A program made the position numbers and the translations under genes. Of a DNA stretch of 64,000 bases, positions 28,901-37,842 are shown piece after piece (within the stretch, counting starts at the first letter, position 1; each line of letters opens with the position of its first letter). The stretch spans positions 4,701,024 to 4,765,023 of the forward strand of contig NC_014217.1 in NCBI RefSeq assembly GCF_000092925.1, given 5' to 3'. The notes under the pieces are model-generated. The model worked only from the letters and a program-made list of their open reading frames with translations, made no database searches and was not told the origin of the DNA. Origin of the DNA: Ancylobacter novellus DSM 506 (lineage in GTDB: Bacteria; Pseudomonadota; Alphaproteobacteria; Rhizobiales; Xanthobacteraceae).

Positions 28901-29329
28901 CCGCCGGAGATGGGCTGGTACGACACCGGCGACATCGTCGCCCTCGACGAGGACGGTTTCGTCGCCATACGCGGCCGGGTGAAGCGCTTCGCGAAGATAG
29001 CCGGCGAAATGATCTCCTTGGCCGCCATCGACTCCTTGGTCTCGGCGCTGCGGCCGGATGCCGAGCACGTCGCCGTGGCGGTGCCGGACGCCCGGCGCGG
29101 CGAGCGCATCATCCTGCTCACGACGGCGGCCGACCTCACCCGCGCGGCATTGCAGGCGCATGGCCGCGAGCTCGGCGTGACCGAACTGATGATCCCGGCC
29201 GAGATATTGCCGATGGAGGAGCTGCCGCTGCTCGGTTCCGGCAAGGTCGACTTCACCAAGGCAAGGGTGATTGCGCTCGAGGCCGTCGCCGCGCGCGGTG
29301 TGGCCGCACCGGCCGGGGACGGCGCATGA
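25913..29329 (+). CDS. LplT-PlsC-Aas fusion: lysophospholipid transporter, acyltransferase and acyl-[ACP/CoA] ligase
   Basis: 1138 residues in three parts. Residues 1-400 form an LplT-like MFS transporter (FNDNFVKNAM near the start, about 12 helices). Residues 410-620 form a PlsC-type acyltransferase with NHVSFLD (H-x4-D, about 456-462) and the second motif FPEGRITVTG. Residues 630-1130 form an AMP-forming ligase with FTSGSEGSPKGV (about 790), GYGVTECSPV and YDTGDI. This fits re-acylation of lysophospholipid flipped in from the outer leaflet, the Aas/LplT cycle. Fusions of this layout occur in several alphaproteobacteria. The stop overlaps the TetR gene by 4 bases. Confidence 0.92.
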   Translation: MFTRLMTARRFAPLFWCQFFAAFNDNFVKNAMALLILYGIAHENGAELVTLAGAVFILPFFLFSSLGGQFADRYDKSLIARRVKFAEIWIVLIASAGFVMQSVPTLFFGLFMMGTLSALFGPVKYGILPDHLAKEELVAGNALIETATFAAILAGTVGGAIAITHTGDWSVAFFTFAFAVVAWLCARAIPRTLPGAPDLKIDANIWRSTMQLLGEIKARPPIWRAALIVSWFWLVGAVVLALLPTLVKENIGGTEGVVTLFLLLFTVGVAIGSTLAARLSEGRIMLALVPAAGLLMGVFALYLAVLMSAQAPVATPVGWHELLFSYTGLHAAIGLIGLAAAGGAFVVPTFAYLQAEAGEDRRARVVAGNNVLNAAFMVAGAVVIAALQFAGLTAPALMAVIGVACLIVAVLAGRAFQGQVLRDLIKVVFRALFRVEVTGAEYLKEAGPGSVIAINHVSFLDAPLIMALLDNDPVFAVDSAIAERWWVKPFLKLVRAFPLDPTRPLATRDLIRLVQQGEQLVIFPEGRITVTGSIMKIYDGSALIADKSDAQVVPVRIEGLEQTYFSRLTPDQTRKRLFPKVRVTILPPRKLKVDPELFGRKRRRAAGAALYDVMSDLVFETSHTRITVYQAVEEAAVRLGKGRVVVEDPLGTILTYRKLLLGAKILGGKLAKETAPGEKVGVLLPNAAGIAVVLMGLSRHGRVPVMLNYTAGAANLVAACKAAEVKTIVAARAFVEKARLEDEIAELEKHVRVLMTEDIRASVTTMDKVAAMLPGAAPKPASPDDPAFILFTSGSEGSPKGVVLSHRNILTNVAQVAARIDFSPADIMFNVLPVFHSFGLTGGLVLPMVSGLKTYLYPSPLHYRIIPELVYATNATAIVGTDTFLMGYARTANPYDFRSLRFVVAGAEPVKAETRRVWMEKFGHRILEGYGVTECSPVLAVNTPMFNRAGTVGRMLPGIHHRLEPVTGIDEGGRLQVRGPNVMLGYLRAEKPGVVEPPEMGWYDTGDIVALDEDGFVAIRGRVKRFAKIAGEMISLAAIDSLVSALRPDAEHVAVAVPDARRGERIILLTTAADLTRAALQAHGRELGVTELMIPAEILPMEELPLLGSGKVDFTKARVIALEAVAARGVAAPAGDGA

Positions 29330-29934
29330 ACGCCCCGGCGCGGGTCCCCCCGCGCGCCCGCCGCGGGCGCGACGGGACGGACACGCGCGCGCGCATAGAG
29401 GCGGTGGCGCTGGAGCTGTTCGCGCAGAAGGGGGTGGCCGGCACCTCCGTGCGCGACATCGCGCAGGGGGTGGGGGTGAGCGAGGGCGCGCTCTACCGGC
29501 ACTTTCCCTCCAAGGAGGAGCTGGCGCGCGAACTCTTCCTCTCGCGTTACGCGACGCTGGCCGGTGAGATCTGCGCGGTGGACGCGCGGGAGAAAGATCT
29601 GCGCGCCAAGATTTCCGCAGTGGTCGGCCTCGCCTGCCGGCTGTTCGACACCGAGCCGGCGCTGTTCGCCTACCTCCTCATCCACCAGCACGAACATCTG
29701 GCTTCCGTGCCGGACGGACCGGAAGGAAATGTGGTGGAGGCCGTGGCGCGGCTGCTGCGCGGCGCGGGGCTTAGTCCTGAGCGCGCAACGCTCACCGCCG
29801 CCATGGCGCTCGGCTGCGTGGTGCAGCCGGCGGTGTTCGCGCTCTATGGCCGGATCAAGGGCCCGCTGGCGGCGCAGGCCGAGGCTATCTCGGCGGCGGT
29901 GATAGGGATCGTCGAGGGGGCGCGCCACCCCTGA
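29326..29934 (+). CDS. TetR/AcrR family regulator
   Basis: 202 residues. The N-terminal HTH is RIEAVALELFAQKGVAGTSV...GVSEGALYRHFPSKEELARELF (about 22-70), followed by an all-helical ligand domain. The start ATG 29326 overlaps the stop of the acyltransferase fusion, so the regulator is made from the operon it most likely controls. The 30-bp palindrome at 25862 is the candidate operator. A fatty acyl ligand would suit the neighbour but is only a guess. Confidence 0.9.
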   Translation: MNAPARVPPRARRGRDGTDTRARIEAVALELFAQKGVAGTSVRDIAQGVGVSEGALYRHFPSKEELARELFLSRYATLAGEICAVDAREKDLRAKISAVVGLACRLFDTEPALFAYLLIHQHEHLASVPDGPEGNVVEAVARLLRGAGLSPERATLTAAMALGCVVQPAVFALYGRIKGPLAAQAEAISAAVIGIVEGARHP

Positions 29935-29937
29935 GCG

Positions 29938-30030
29938 ACGTCATGCCCGGCCTTGGGCCGGGCATCCACGACTTGGGACCGGGTGCCTGCGGAAAGACGT
30001 GGATAGCCGGGTCAAGCCCGGCCATGACGG
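29938..30030. repeat. Dispersed palindromic repeat, family A
   Basis: Arms GACGTCATGCCCGGCC...GGGCATCCACG and GACGTGGATAGCCGGG...CCCGGCCATGACGG. It begins 3 bases after the TetR stop, so it could serve as its terminator. A family B copy follows 16 bases later. Confidence 0.85.
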
Positions 30031-30046
30031 TGCCTTGCTTGAAACA

Positions 30047-30134
30047 TCGTCATCCGGACGGTCAAAGGCCGATCCGGGATCGTGAGCAGGATGGAGAGCG
30101 ATCCCGGCTCTCGCTACGCTCGGCCGGGATAACG
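30047..30134. repeat. Dispersed palindromic repeat, family B (slightly worn)
   Basis: ATCGTCATCCGGACGG at the left and CGGCCGGGATAACG at the right. One G is lost in the left arm and GATGACG reads GATAACG at the right end. It lies between convergent genes. Confidence 0.75.
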
Positions 30135-30158
30135 ACTGCAGTGACGGGGCGCTCGCCC

Positions 30159-30479
30159 TCAGAACAGCTTCAGCCCCGGCGGTATCGGCAGGCCGGCGGT
30201 GAGGGCCTGGGTCTTCTCCTGCACCACACGCTCGCCCTTGCTGAAGGCTTCCTTGTGGGCGGCGACGATGAGGTCTTCGAGGATCTCCGCCTCGTCGGGA
30301 TTGAGCAGGCTCGGGTCGATGCTGATGCCGCGCATCGCGCCCTTGGCGGAGAGGGTCACCTTGACCAGATCGCCGCCGGCCGCGCCCTCGACCTCAGTGG
30401 CCTCGAGATCGGCGTGCAACTGCTCCATGCGCGCCTGCATCTCCTTCATCTTGGACATCATGCCGAGAAGGTCTTTCAT
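30159..30479 (-). CDS. ybaB: YbaB/EbfC family nucleoid-associated protein
   Basis: 106 residues: MKDLLGMMSKMKEMQARMEQ (long helix), central strands with GAMRGISIDPSLL, then a C-terminal helix and GLPIPPGLKLF. This is a dimeric DNA-binding protein that usually lies between dnaX and recR. Here it follows dnaX by 15 bases on the same strand; recR is not seen because the next DNA is a repeat and a convergent gene. Confidence 0.94.
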   Translation of the reverse strand: MKDLLGMMSKMKEMQARMEQLHADLEATEVEGAAGGDLVKVTLSAKGAMRGISIDPSLLNPDEAEILEDLIVAAHKEAFSKGERVVQEKTQALTAGLPIPPGLKLF

Positions 30480-30494
30480 GCGGGGCTCCTCACC

Positions 30495-32471
30495 TCAGAA
30501 CTCGATTTCATCGTCGGGGCCGGGCTCGTCGCGCGCAGCCATGGCTTCGTAATCGTCCGGCGAAGGCGCGGGCGGCGCGTCGTCGGGAACCTGCGTGCGC
30601 ACATCGACGATGGACGCGCCGGGGAAGCGGGCGAGCGCCGCCGCCACCAGCGGGTCGGCGCGCACGCCGGTCATCATCGCGTCGCGGGCGGACTTCGCCT
30701 GCTCGGCCAGCGTCGGCTCGCCTTCTTCGCGCGACAGCGCGACCAGCCAGCGCTTTCCGGTCCATTCGGAAAGCTTGCCCTGCAGTTCCTGCACGAGGTT
30801 CGGCGAGCCGCCGGCGGCGAGCGCCAGCTCCAGCTTGCCATCCTCGAAGGCGACGAGACGAACATTGTTTTCCAACGCGAATTTCATCCGCAGGTCGCGC
30901 TTCTGCGACGCCAGCGCCACCAGTTCCTCGAAGGTGGCGATGGCGATGCCCGGTGCCGGCTGCGGGGCGGCGGCGGGCGAGGGAGCGGCGCTCGGCGTTC
31001 CGCGCGCGGCCACGGAAAGATGGCTCGCCGCGCTCGGCGCCTGCGAAGGGGCCGGGGCGGGAGAGAAGGCGCGGGGGGCGGTCGCCAGCATCGCCGAGCC
31101 GCCGCCGGAGGGAGCGGCTCCGCCTCCGCCGCCGCCGCCACCGCTGTTACCCACGGGGCGACCCGCCGGCTCGCTCGCCCCCTCGCGCAGGCGGCGCAGC
31201 GCCTCGTCCGGGGTCGGCAGGTCGCTGGCATAGGCGAGGCGCACCAGCACCATCTCCGCCGCCTGCATGGGCTTGGCCGCCTGCTGCACCTCGGAAAGGC
31301 CCTTGGTGAGCATCTGCCACGCTCGCGCCAGCACGCGCATGGACAGCGCCTTGGCGAAATCGCGCCCACGCACCCGCTCGGCCTCGACGAGGGCCGGATC
31401 GTCCGCGGTCTCGGGGATGATCTTCAGCTTGGTGACGAGATGGGTGAATTCGGCGAGATCGGCGATCACCACCGCCGGGTCGGCGCCGGAATCGTACTGC
31501 TCGCGCAGCTCGGTCAGCGCCTGCGCGACGTCGCCCTTCATCAGCGCCTCGAACAGGTCGATGACCCGCCCGCGATCCGCCAGCCCCAGCAGCGCGCGCA
31601 CCTGCTCGCCATGCACGGTGTTGCCGGAGGATTGGCCGCCCGCATGGGCGATGGCCTGGTCGAGCAGCGACAGCGCGTCGCGCACCGAGCCTTCCGCCGC
31701 GCGCGCGACGAGGCTCAGCGCCTCCGTGTCGATGCCGACCCCTTCGGCGTCGCAGATGGCGCGCAGGTGCCGCGCCAGCGTGCCGGCCTCGACGCGGCGC
31801 AGGTCGAAGCGCTGCGTGCGCGAGAGCACCGTCACCGGCACCTTGCGGATTTCGGTGGTGGCGAAGATGAACTTCACATGCTCGGGCGGCTCCTCCAGCG
31901 TCTTCAGCAGGCCGTTGAAGGCCGCCGTGGAGAGCATGTGCACTTCGTCGATGATGAACACCTTGTAGCGCGCCAGCACCGGCTTGTAGCGCGCCGCCTC
32001 GATGATCTCTCTGATGTCGCCGATGCCGGTGTTGGAGGCGGCGTCCATCTCCTGCACGTCGACGTGCCGGCTCTCGATGATGTCGCGGCAGTGGCGGCCG
32101 AGCGCGGGCATGTCGAGCGTCGGCGCCGACGGAACGGTATTTGCGCCCGCGGGGCCGTCGGCCGGTTCGTAATTGAGCGCGCGGGCGAGGATGCGGGCGG
32201 TGGTGGTCTTTCCCACCCCGCGCACGCCGGTGAGGATATAGGCCTGCGCGATACGCCCGGAGGTGAAGGCGTTGGAGAGCGTTCGGACCATCGCCTCCTG
32301 GCCGATCAGGTCGGCGAAGGTCTGCGGCCGGTATTTGCGCGCGAGCACGCGATAGGGCGCGGCGGCCGCGCCGGAGGCTGGGGCCGGCGCAAGCCCGAGG
32401 TCGAAGCCGAACCCGGCGCCCTCGTCGGGCGCGTGGGTGAGGTCGGGCGTGTCGGGGCGGTCGGCGCTCAT
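30495..32471 (-). CDS. dnaX: DNA polymerase III subunit gamma/tau
   Basis: 658 residues. It is the clamp-loader ATPase: YRPQTFADLIGQEAMVRTL, Walker A GVRGVGKTTTARI (about 66-78), Walker B VFIIDEVHML, and sensor 1 FIFATTEIRKVPVTVLSR. The zinc-binding cysteines of the E. coli protein are mostly replaced here (LNYEPADGPAGAN... GRHCRDI), as in other alphaproteobacteria. A Pro/Ala/Gly-rich linker (about 400-500, including a run of glycines) leads to the tau-specific C-terminus. Start is ATG 32471 (MSADRPD) with AAGGGG just upstream, or ATG 32483. Confidence 0.96.
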   Translation of the reverse strand: MSADRPDTPDLTHAPDEGAGFGFDLGLAPAPASGAAAAPYRVLARKYRPQTFADLIGQEAMVRTLSNAFTSGRIAQAYILTGVRGVGKTTTARILARALNYEPADGPAGANTVPSAPTLDMPALGRHCRDIIESRHVDVQEMDAASNTGIGDIREIIEAARYKPVLARYKVFIIDEVHMLSTAAFNGLLKTLEEPPEHVKFIFATTEIRKVPVTVLSRTQRFDLRRVEAGTLARHLRAICDAEGVGIDTEALSLVARAAEGSVRDALSLLDQAIAHAGGQSSGNTVHGEQVRALLGLADRGRVIDLFEALMKGDVAQALTELREQYDSGADPAVVIADLAEFTHLVTKLKIIPETADDPALVEAERVRGRDFAKALSMRVLARAWQMLTKGLSEVQQAAKPMQAAEMVLVRLAYASDLPTPDEALRRLREGASEPAGRPVGNSGGGGGGGGAAPSGGGSAMLATAPRAFSPAPAPSQAPSAASHLSVAARGTPSAAPSPAAAPQPAPGIAIATFEELVALASQKRDLRMKFALENNVRLVAFEDGKLELALAAGGSPNLVQELQGKLSEWTGKRWLVALSREEGEPTLAEQAKSARDAMMTGVRADPLVAAALARFPGASIVDVRTQVPDDAPPAPSPDDYEAMAARDEPGPDDEIEF

Positions 32472-32580
32472 GGTCCCCTTCATAGCATCGACCGGCGACG
32501 ATGAGGCAACGCCCCGGTGCCGCAGCCGGGGAAAATCCGGGGGATGGGGTTACGGGTGTCGCGGCTTAACCCCCGCGCAC

Positions 32581-32663
32581 CGTCATGCCCGGACTTGATC
32601 CACGACTTGGGGCCGGGTGCCGACGGAAAGACGTGGATGGCCGGATCAAGCCCGGCCATGACG
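32581..32663. repeat. Dispersed palindromic repeat, family A, partly deleted
   Basis: GTCATGCCCGGACTTGATCC joins straight to CACGACTTGGGG, so the second half of the left hairpin is missing. The right arm GACGTGGATGGCCGG...CCCGGCCATGACGG is intact. Confidence 0.75.
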
Positions 32664-32740
32664 GTGCTTTGGTTGAGGGCATACATCGCGCGCGCCCAAT
32701 TGGGGAGCGGAGCGCCTCATCGGCCGGTATGTCTGAATGA

Positions 32741-32843
32741 GGTGGGAGGCTGGACAGAGACCCGATCCGGGCTCGTTGGGGCTGCTTCCTTCCGGACCTG
32801 ACCCGGTTGGCGAGTGGCTCGTCCACCGCCAACCTCCCGCCGC
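32741..32843 (-). ncRNA. ffs: Signal recognition particle RNA (4.5S type)
   Basis: Read on the minus strand, 32782-32805 gives the universal SRP apical hairpin: GGTCAGGTCCGGAAGGAAGC then AGCC, with the GGAA tetraloop and the asymmetric loop bound by Ffh. Flanks pair to extend the rod (for example GGCGGGAGGTTGG near 32840 with CAGCCTCCCACC near 32745). The ends are estimated from the pairing. It lies upstream of dnaX on the same strand, a common alphaproteobacterial arrangement. Confidence 0.9.
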
Positions 32844-32940
32844 CTATATCGGTCAGATGGGCCGGGGATGCAAGGGGGAGCGCATGCCTTCGCGGCGCGC
32901 CCGGTTGCGGGCATAATGCGCGGGGCGGGGGGCGCATCGA

Positions 32941-34014
32941 ATGGAACAGGCAAGGGTAGGCTGGCAGCCGGCGCCGATGGAGACGGGCGGCTGCTACAAC
33001 CGCCATTCCCAGCATCAGGCCGCCGGCGGCGCCCATGGCCTGCCGATGATCGGGCAGGCCTTCGCCGCCATGGCGCTGTCCGGCCCCGTGGTGCTCGCCG
33101 ATTACGGCTGCGCGCAGGGTGGTAACTCGCTCCGGCCGATCGCCGCGGCGCTCGGCTGCGCGCGCGAGGCGGTGGGGCCGGAGCCGGCGATCAGCGTGGT
33201 GCATGTCGACCAGCCGGCCAATGATTTCGCCGCGCTGTTCACGCTGCTGCGCGACCATGAGGAGAGCTATCTGCGCGCCGACCCCAACGTCTTCGCCTCG
33301 GCGGTCGGCCGCTCCTTCTTCGGGCCGGTGCTGCCGGCGGAAACGGTCGATTTCGGCTGGTGCTCCTTCGCCGCCCATTGGCTGAGCGCGGCGCCGGTGG
33401 CCCGCGCCGGCCATGTCTGGCCGCATCTCACCGCGCCGGCGATCCATGCGCGCTTCGCGGCGCAGGCGGCGGCGGACTGGCGCAGCTTCCTCGCCGCCCG
33501 CGCCCGCGAGCTCAAGGCCGGCGGCGGTCTCGTCGTGGTGCAGCCGGGCCTCGGCGAGGGCGTGGCCAGCACCTTCCCGGTGCTGATGGGCTGGACGCAG
33601 GAGGTGCTCGCCGCGATGGAGGAGGACGGCATGCTGAGGCCGGCCGAGCGCGCCCGCATGACCATCCTCGTGCATGAGCGCCGGGCCGACGAGGTGCGCG
33701 CGCCCTTCGCGGACGGCGCCTTTGCCGGGCTGGAGCTGGTGGCGGAGGAGGCGCAGCCCATGCCGGACCCGTTCTGGCCGGCTTTCGTGGCCGATGGCGA
33801 CGCCGAGGCGCTGGCCGGCCGGCATCTCGGCTTCTTCCGCGCGCCGTTCCTGCCCTCGCTGCTCGCCGCGCTCGACCCGGCGCGCGACGCCGGCTTCCGC
33901 GCGGCGTTCACCGCGAGCCTGGAGAGCGAGCTGCGCCAACGCATGCTCGCCGCGCCGCAGCCGCTCTTGGAGCCGATGACCATCCATGCGGCGCTGATGC
34001 GGAAGGTGGGGTAA
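32941..34014 (+). CDS. SAM-dependent carboxyl methyltransferase of the SABATH type
   Basis: 357 residues. SABATH features appear in order: GGCYNRHSQHQ near 17-27 (compare NSxxQ), VVLADYGCAQGGNSL near 51-65 (SAM-binding glycine-rich motif), VVHVDQPANDFAALF near 86-100, FGWCSFAAHWLSAAP, and RARELKAGGGLVVV. Plant members methylate carboxyl groups of salicylate, jasmonate and similar acids, and bacterial members are less known. Start ATG 32941 is preceded by a G-rich stretch; ATG 32977 is a shorter option. It stands alone between the SRP RNA and a foreign gene. Substrate unknown. Confidence 0.78.
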   Translation: MEQARVGWQPAPMETGGCYNRHSQHQAAGGAHGLPMIGQAFAAMALSGPVVLADYGCAQGGNSLRPIAAALGCAREAVGPEPAISVVHVDQPANDFAALFTLLRDHEESYLRADPNVFASAVGRSFFGPVLPAETVDFGWCSFAAHWLSAAPVARAGHVWPHLTAPAIHARFAAQAAADWRSFLAARARELKAGGGLVVVQPGLGEGVASTFPVLMGWTQEVLAAMEEDGMLRPAERARMTILVHERRADEVRAPFADGAFAGLELVAEEAQPMPDPFWPAFVADGDAEALAGRHLGFFRAPFLPSLLAALDPARDAGFRAAFTASLESELRQRMLAAPQPLLEPMTIHAALMRKVG

Positions 34015-34020
34015 GGGGGG

Positions 34021-34947
34021 TCAGCGCCGTTCTCTCTGAGCCTGAACGTGTTTTACACCGTGTTGCTCAGCTAGCGCATGGATATCTTCTGGGATCGCGG
34101 ATTCAGTAAGTAAGATTGTTTCTATTTTCGGATTTTCCCATATGCCCATGGCGGATATAACTGCTCTGTATTTTATACACTGAAATACTCCTCTCCTTAG
34201 ATCGATCTTATTAGAAATATGTGACTTGACTTCAACAATAATAATTCTATCATTTATATCATACAGTACGTCGATTCTGTCTCAAGAATATAGATTAAAC
34301 TCCGTTTTGCTTATTGCTCCATAAAAAGAATTATGCACTTCATGTGGATTGTTCATGGCCCAAATGCGCAGGGATTTGTGATGTTCACTCTCGCCGCCGG
34401 GTTCATATTTATAAGTTCCAGAACCATAATCATTTTCGGCGCCCGAACCGTTTTGGTGAGCGTAGTCGTTAATTACAGTTGTAGTAATATTTTCTCCGAA
34501 AACGTCATTGTATAATATGTGCCATTGGTCTTTTGTATATTCATAAACCTGTTTCTTAGATCGTTCGACGTACGAACTCCATATTTCAGGATTTCTGCTT
34601 TTAAAATCTCTATCTTCTAGTTCTGGCACAAGGAAGCGTGCGGCCATGAATGGTCCGGCGCCTCGGCTTGGTTGATTGTCTGTGCCATTTACGACCAGAA
34701 CATTGATTAGAGGGGCGTCGGGTCGTTTTTCGAGAATTCTATTCATTAATTCTCCGACAACAAATCCAATTCTAGTAGTAAATATGGTTGAAAAATCAAC
34801 TTCAATTTCGAGTTTTTTCTTTATACGTTGATAGGTTATGACATCTTGATCCAAAGCTGTTTTTATCAGCCATATAAATATAGGCTTTAAGCCAAATTCT
34901 AAAAGGTTTTTATTCGTAGCTGAGTGCTCGGACCAGGATTGCATCAT
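34021..34947 (-). pseudogene. PD-(D/E)XK nuclease-like gene broken by one in-frame TGA
   Basis: The frame from ATG 34947 gives 221 residues and stops at TGA 34282-34284. The same frame then continues for 87 codons to a TGA at 34021. The continuation starts DRIDVLYDINDRIIIVEVKS and goes on with RRGVFQCIKYRAV. The pattern D-x(n)-EVK is the catalytic core of PD-(D/E)XK nucleases, so the stop lies just before the active site. A GGA-to-TGA change (Ser-Gly-Asp to Ser-stop) would explain it. The gene is AT-rich, unlike both neighbours, and has no partner gene, which points to horizontal transfer. The 221-residue product may still be made. Family name and target are unknown. Confidence 0.75.
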
Positions 34948-35062
34948 GTATTAATTCCATTGTGATAATACGAAGATATATTTCCAGTTGTGCTTCACGC
35001 GATTGCTGTTAGGTAAATTTAGACAGTGTACAGCCAAATGGGGCGCGCCAGTCTGGAACTAC

Positions 35063-35548
35063 TCACTCCCCACCCTTCTCCCGATCATAATACCCCACCG
35101 TCACCTCGGCGCGAAACATCTTCCGCAGGCCGCCGCCGGCCTCGCCGGTGACGACCGACAGCTTGCCGGAATCCGGGTATTCGCAGACCTCGACCTCGGC
35201 GAGGGTCGACAGGCTGAGGTAGCGCAACTCGCCTATGCCGGTATTGATGATCTGGTGCGCCACCTCGCGTCCGCCGGGCGGGCAGGCGATGACGTCGTGC
35301 TTGCGGATGGGATAGCGCGCCTCCCCGAAGCGCAGCTCGCCCTCGCCTTCGAGGATGAGGAACATCTCCTCCTCGACATGATGGTTGTGGAAAGGGCACT
35401 GCACCTTGCCCGGCAGCACCACGGTGAGGTTGTAGCCGAGCTTCCGCGCGCCGATATGCGGGCTGAGGCTGGCGCGGCGTGAGGTGTAGAGGCCGTTGTC
35501 CTCGATGTCGTCGAAGACGGCCTCGTCGAGATTCATGAAGGGCTTCAT
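35063..35548 (-). CDS. Cupin domain protein
   Basis: 161 residues with one cupin barrel. Motif 1 is CPFHNHHVEEEMFLILEGEGELRFG (His, His, Glu metal ligands) and motif 2 is in PGGREVAHQIINTG. The C-terminal part (LSTLAEVEVCEYPDSGKL) matches a common cupin family in proteobacteria that is often beside sugar or antibiotic genes. Enzyme activity and substrate cannot be told. Cytoplasmic; stands just downstream of the beta-lactamase on the same strand, 78 bases apart. Confidence 0.85.
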   Translation of the reverse strand: MKPFMNLDEAVFDDIEDNGLYTSRRASLSPHIGARKLGYNLTVVLPGKVQCPFHNHHVEEEMFLILEGEGELRFGEARYPIRKHDVIACPPGGREVAHQIINTGIGELRYLSLSTLAEVEVCEYPDSGKLSVVTGEAGGGLRKMFRAEVTVGYYDREKGGE

Positions 35549-35626
35549 GCGGCGCGTCCTTGAGGTGGCGGTGGCGCGAGCTTAATGCCGCGCGCCGCCG
35601 CGGCAACCGCGCCGCCGCCCGCGACC

Positions 35627-36781
35627 TCAGCGCCCGGCGAGCGCCTCGATCAGCCCGTAGGCCGCCTTCGCCCGCTCGCCGTTGGGGTAGCCGCGATTGG
35701 CGAGGATGACGAGGCCGGTGCGCTGCGCCGGCAGCATCACCGCGTAGGCGCCGAAGCCCGCGGTCGAGCCGGTCTTGTTGATGAACACCGCCTGTTGCGG
35801 CGGCAGCGGGGGCGCGAGGCGGGTGATAGGCTGGGGCTTCGTCGCCATGTCCATCGAATTGCCGGCGATCAGCCGGTCGAGCCCAACCGGCCACGGGTAC
35901 TGCTCCCACACCATGTCCTGCACATAGCGCGCGGTCTCGAAATAGCCGGTGCGGGTGAGGGCCAGCGCGCGGGAGAGCTCGGCCGGAACCTCGACCGTGC
36001 CGAGATGCGCGTCGAGGAAGCGCAGCATGTCGCGGGCGCAGGACTTCACCCCATAGGCCTCGGCGTCGAGCAGGCCGGGGGTGACGCGCACCGGCTTGTT
36101 CGCGCGGTTGTAGCCCTGCGCGTAGCGCGCGCGGGCGGCGGCAGGCACGTCGATGAAAGTGCCCTTGAGCCCGAGCATCGGGAACAGCGTGCCCTGGGCG
36201 GCCTCGGTATAGCTGGTGCCGAGCGCGCTCGCGGTGACGCGGCCGAGCATGCCGATGCTGATGTTGGAATAGGCGCGGCGCGTCTGCGGCGGCGCGGCCG
36301 GCTTCCAGGCGGCGAGCCAGTCCATCAGCGCGGCGTCGGTCTTCACCCCGTCCGGCACCTGCAAGGGCATGCCGCCGGTGGCGTGGGTGGCGAGATTGAT
36401 CGGTGTGAGGGCGCCGAAGGCGGTGCCCTTGAAGCGCGGCAGCACCTCGGCGAGCGGCTTGTCCAACGCGAGGCGCCCGCGCTCCGAGGCGAGCGCGGCC
36501 AGCGCGACGTTGAAGGTCTTCGACACCGAGCCGAGCTCGAACAGCGTGTCGGCATCGACCGGCTTGCCGCCCTTGCGGGCGGTGAGGCCGGCGGCGAAGA
36601 AGTCGTGCCGGCCCTCGCGGGAGAGGCCGACGACGAGGCCGGGAATGTCGTGGGCCTTCATCAGCGGCGGGAAAATATCGGCGGCGCGGCGCTGGAAGTC
36701 GTCGTCCGCCGCTCGCGCCAGCGAGGAGAGTGGCAGGGCGGCGCCGAGCGCCAGCAGCGCGCGGCGGGAGAGGTCGGTCAT
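35627..36781 (-). CDS. ampC: Class C beta-lactamase
   Basis: 384 residues. An N-terminal Tat-like signal (SRRALLALGAALPLSSLARA) is followed by the serine hydrolase motifs S85-V-S-K88, Y171-S-N173 and K336-T-G338, the three class C marks in correct spacing. ETARYVQDMVWEQYPWPV and the C-terminal ILANRGYPNGERAKAAY are typical of AmpC. It acts in the periplasm on cephalosporins and penicillins. No ampR lies next to it. Chromosomal enzymes like this are common in Hyphomicrobiales. It is 14 bases downstream of pip. Confidence 0.93.
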   Translation of the reverse strand: MTDLSRRALLALGAALPLSSLARAADDDFQRRAADIFPPLMKAHDIPGLVVGLSREGRHDFFAAGLTARKGGKPVDADTLFELGSVSKTFNVALAALASERGRLALDKPLAEVLPRFKGTAFGALTPINLATHATGGMPLQVPDGVKTDAALMDWLAAWKPAAPPQTRRAYSNISIGMLGRVTASALGTSYTEAAQGTLFPMLGLKGTFIDVPAAARARYAQGYNRANKPVRVTPGLLDAEAYGVKSCARDMLRFLDAHLGTVEVPAELSRALALTRTGYFETARYVQDMVWEQYPWPVGLDRLIAGNSMDMATKPQPITRLAPPLPPQQAVFINKTGSTAGFGAYAVMLPAQRTGLVILANRGYPNGERAKAAYGLIEALAGR

Positions 36782-36795
36782 TCTCGCCTCCTGGA

Positions 36796-37842
<1,047 letters not shown>

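Noticed and set aside
34282..34284. Selenocysteine reading of the in-frame TGA
   Set aside because: No cysteine-rich or redox context, and the codon position fits a glycine in Ser-Gly-Asp. No SECIS-like hairpin was evident just after the TGA in this AT-rich stretch, so a nonsense change is simpler.
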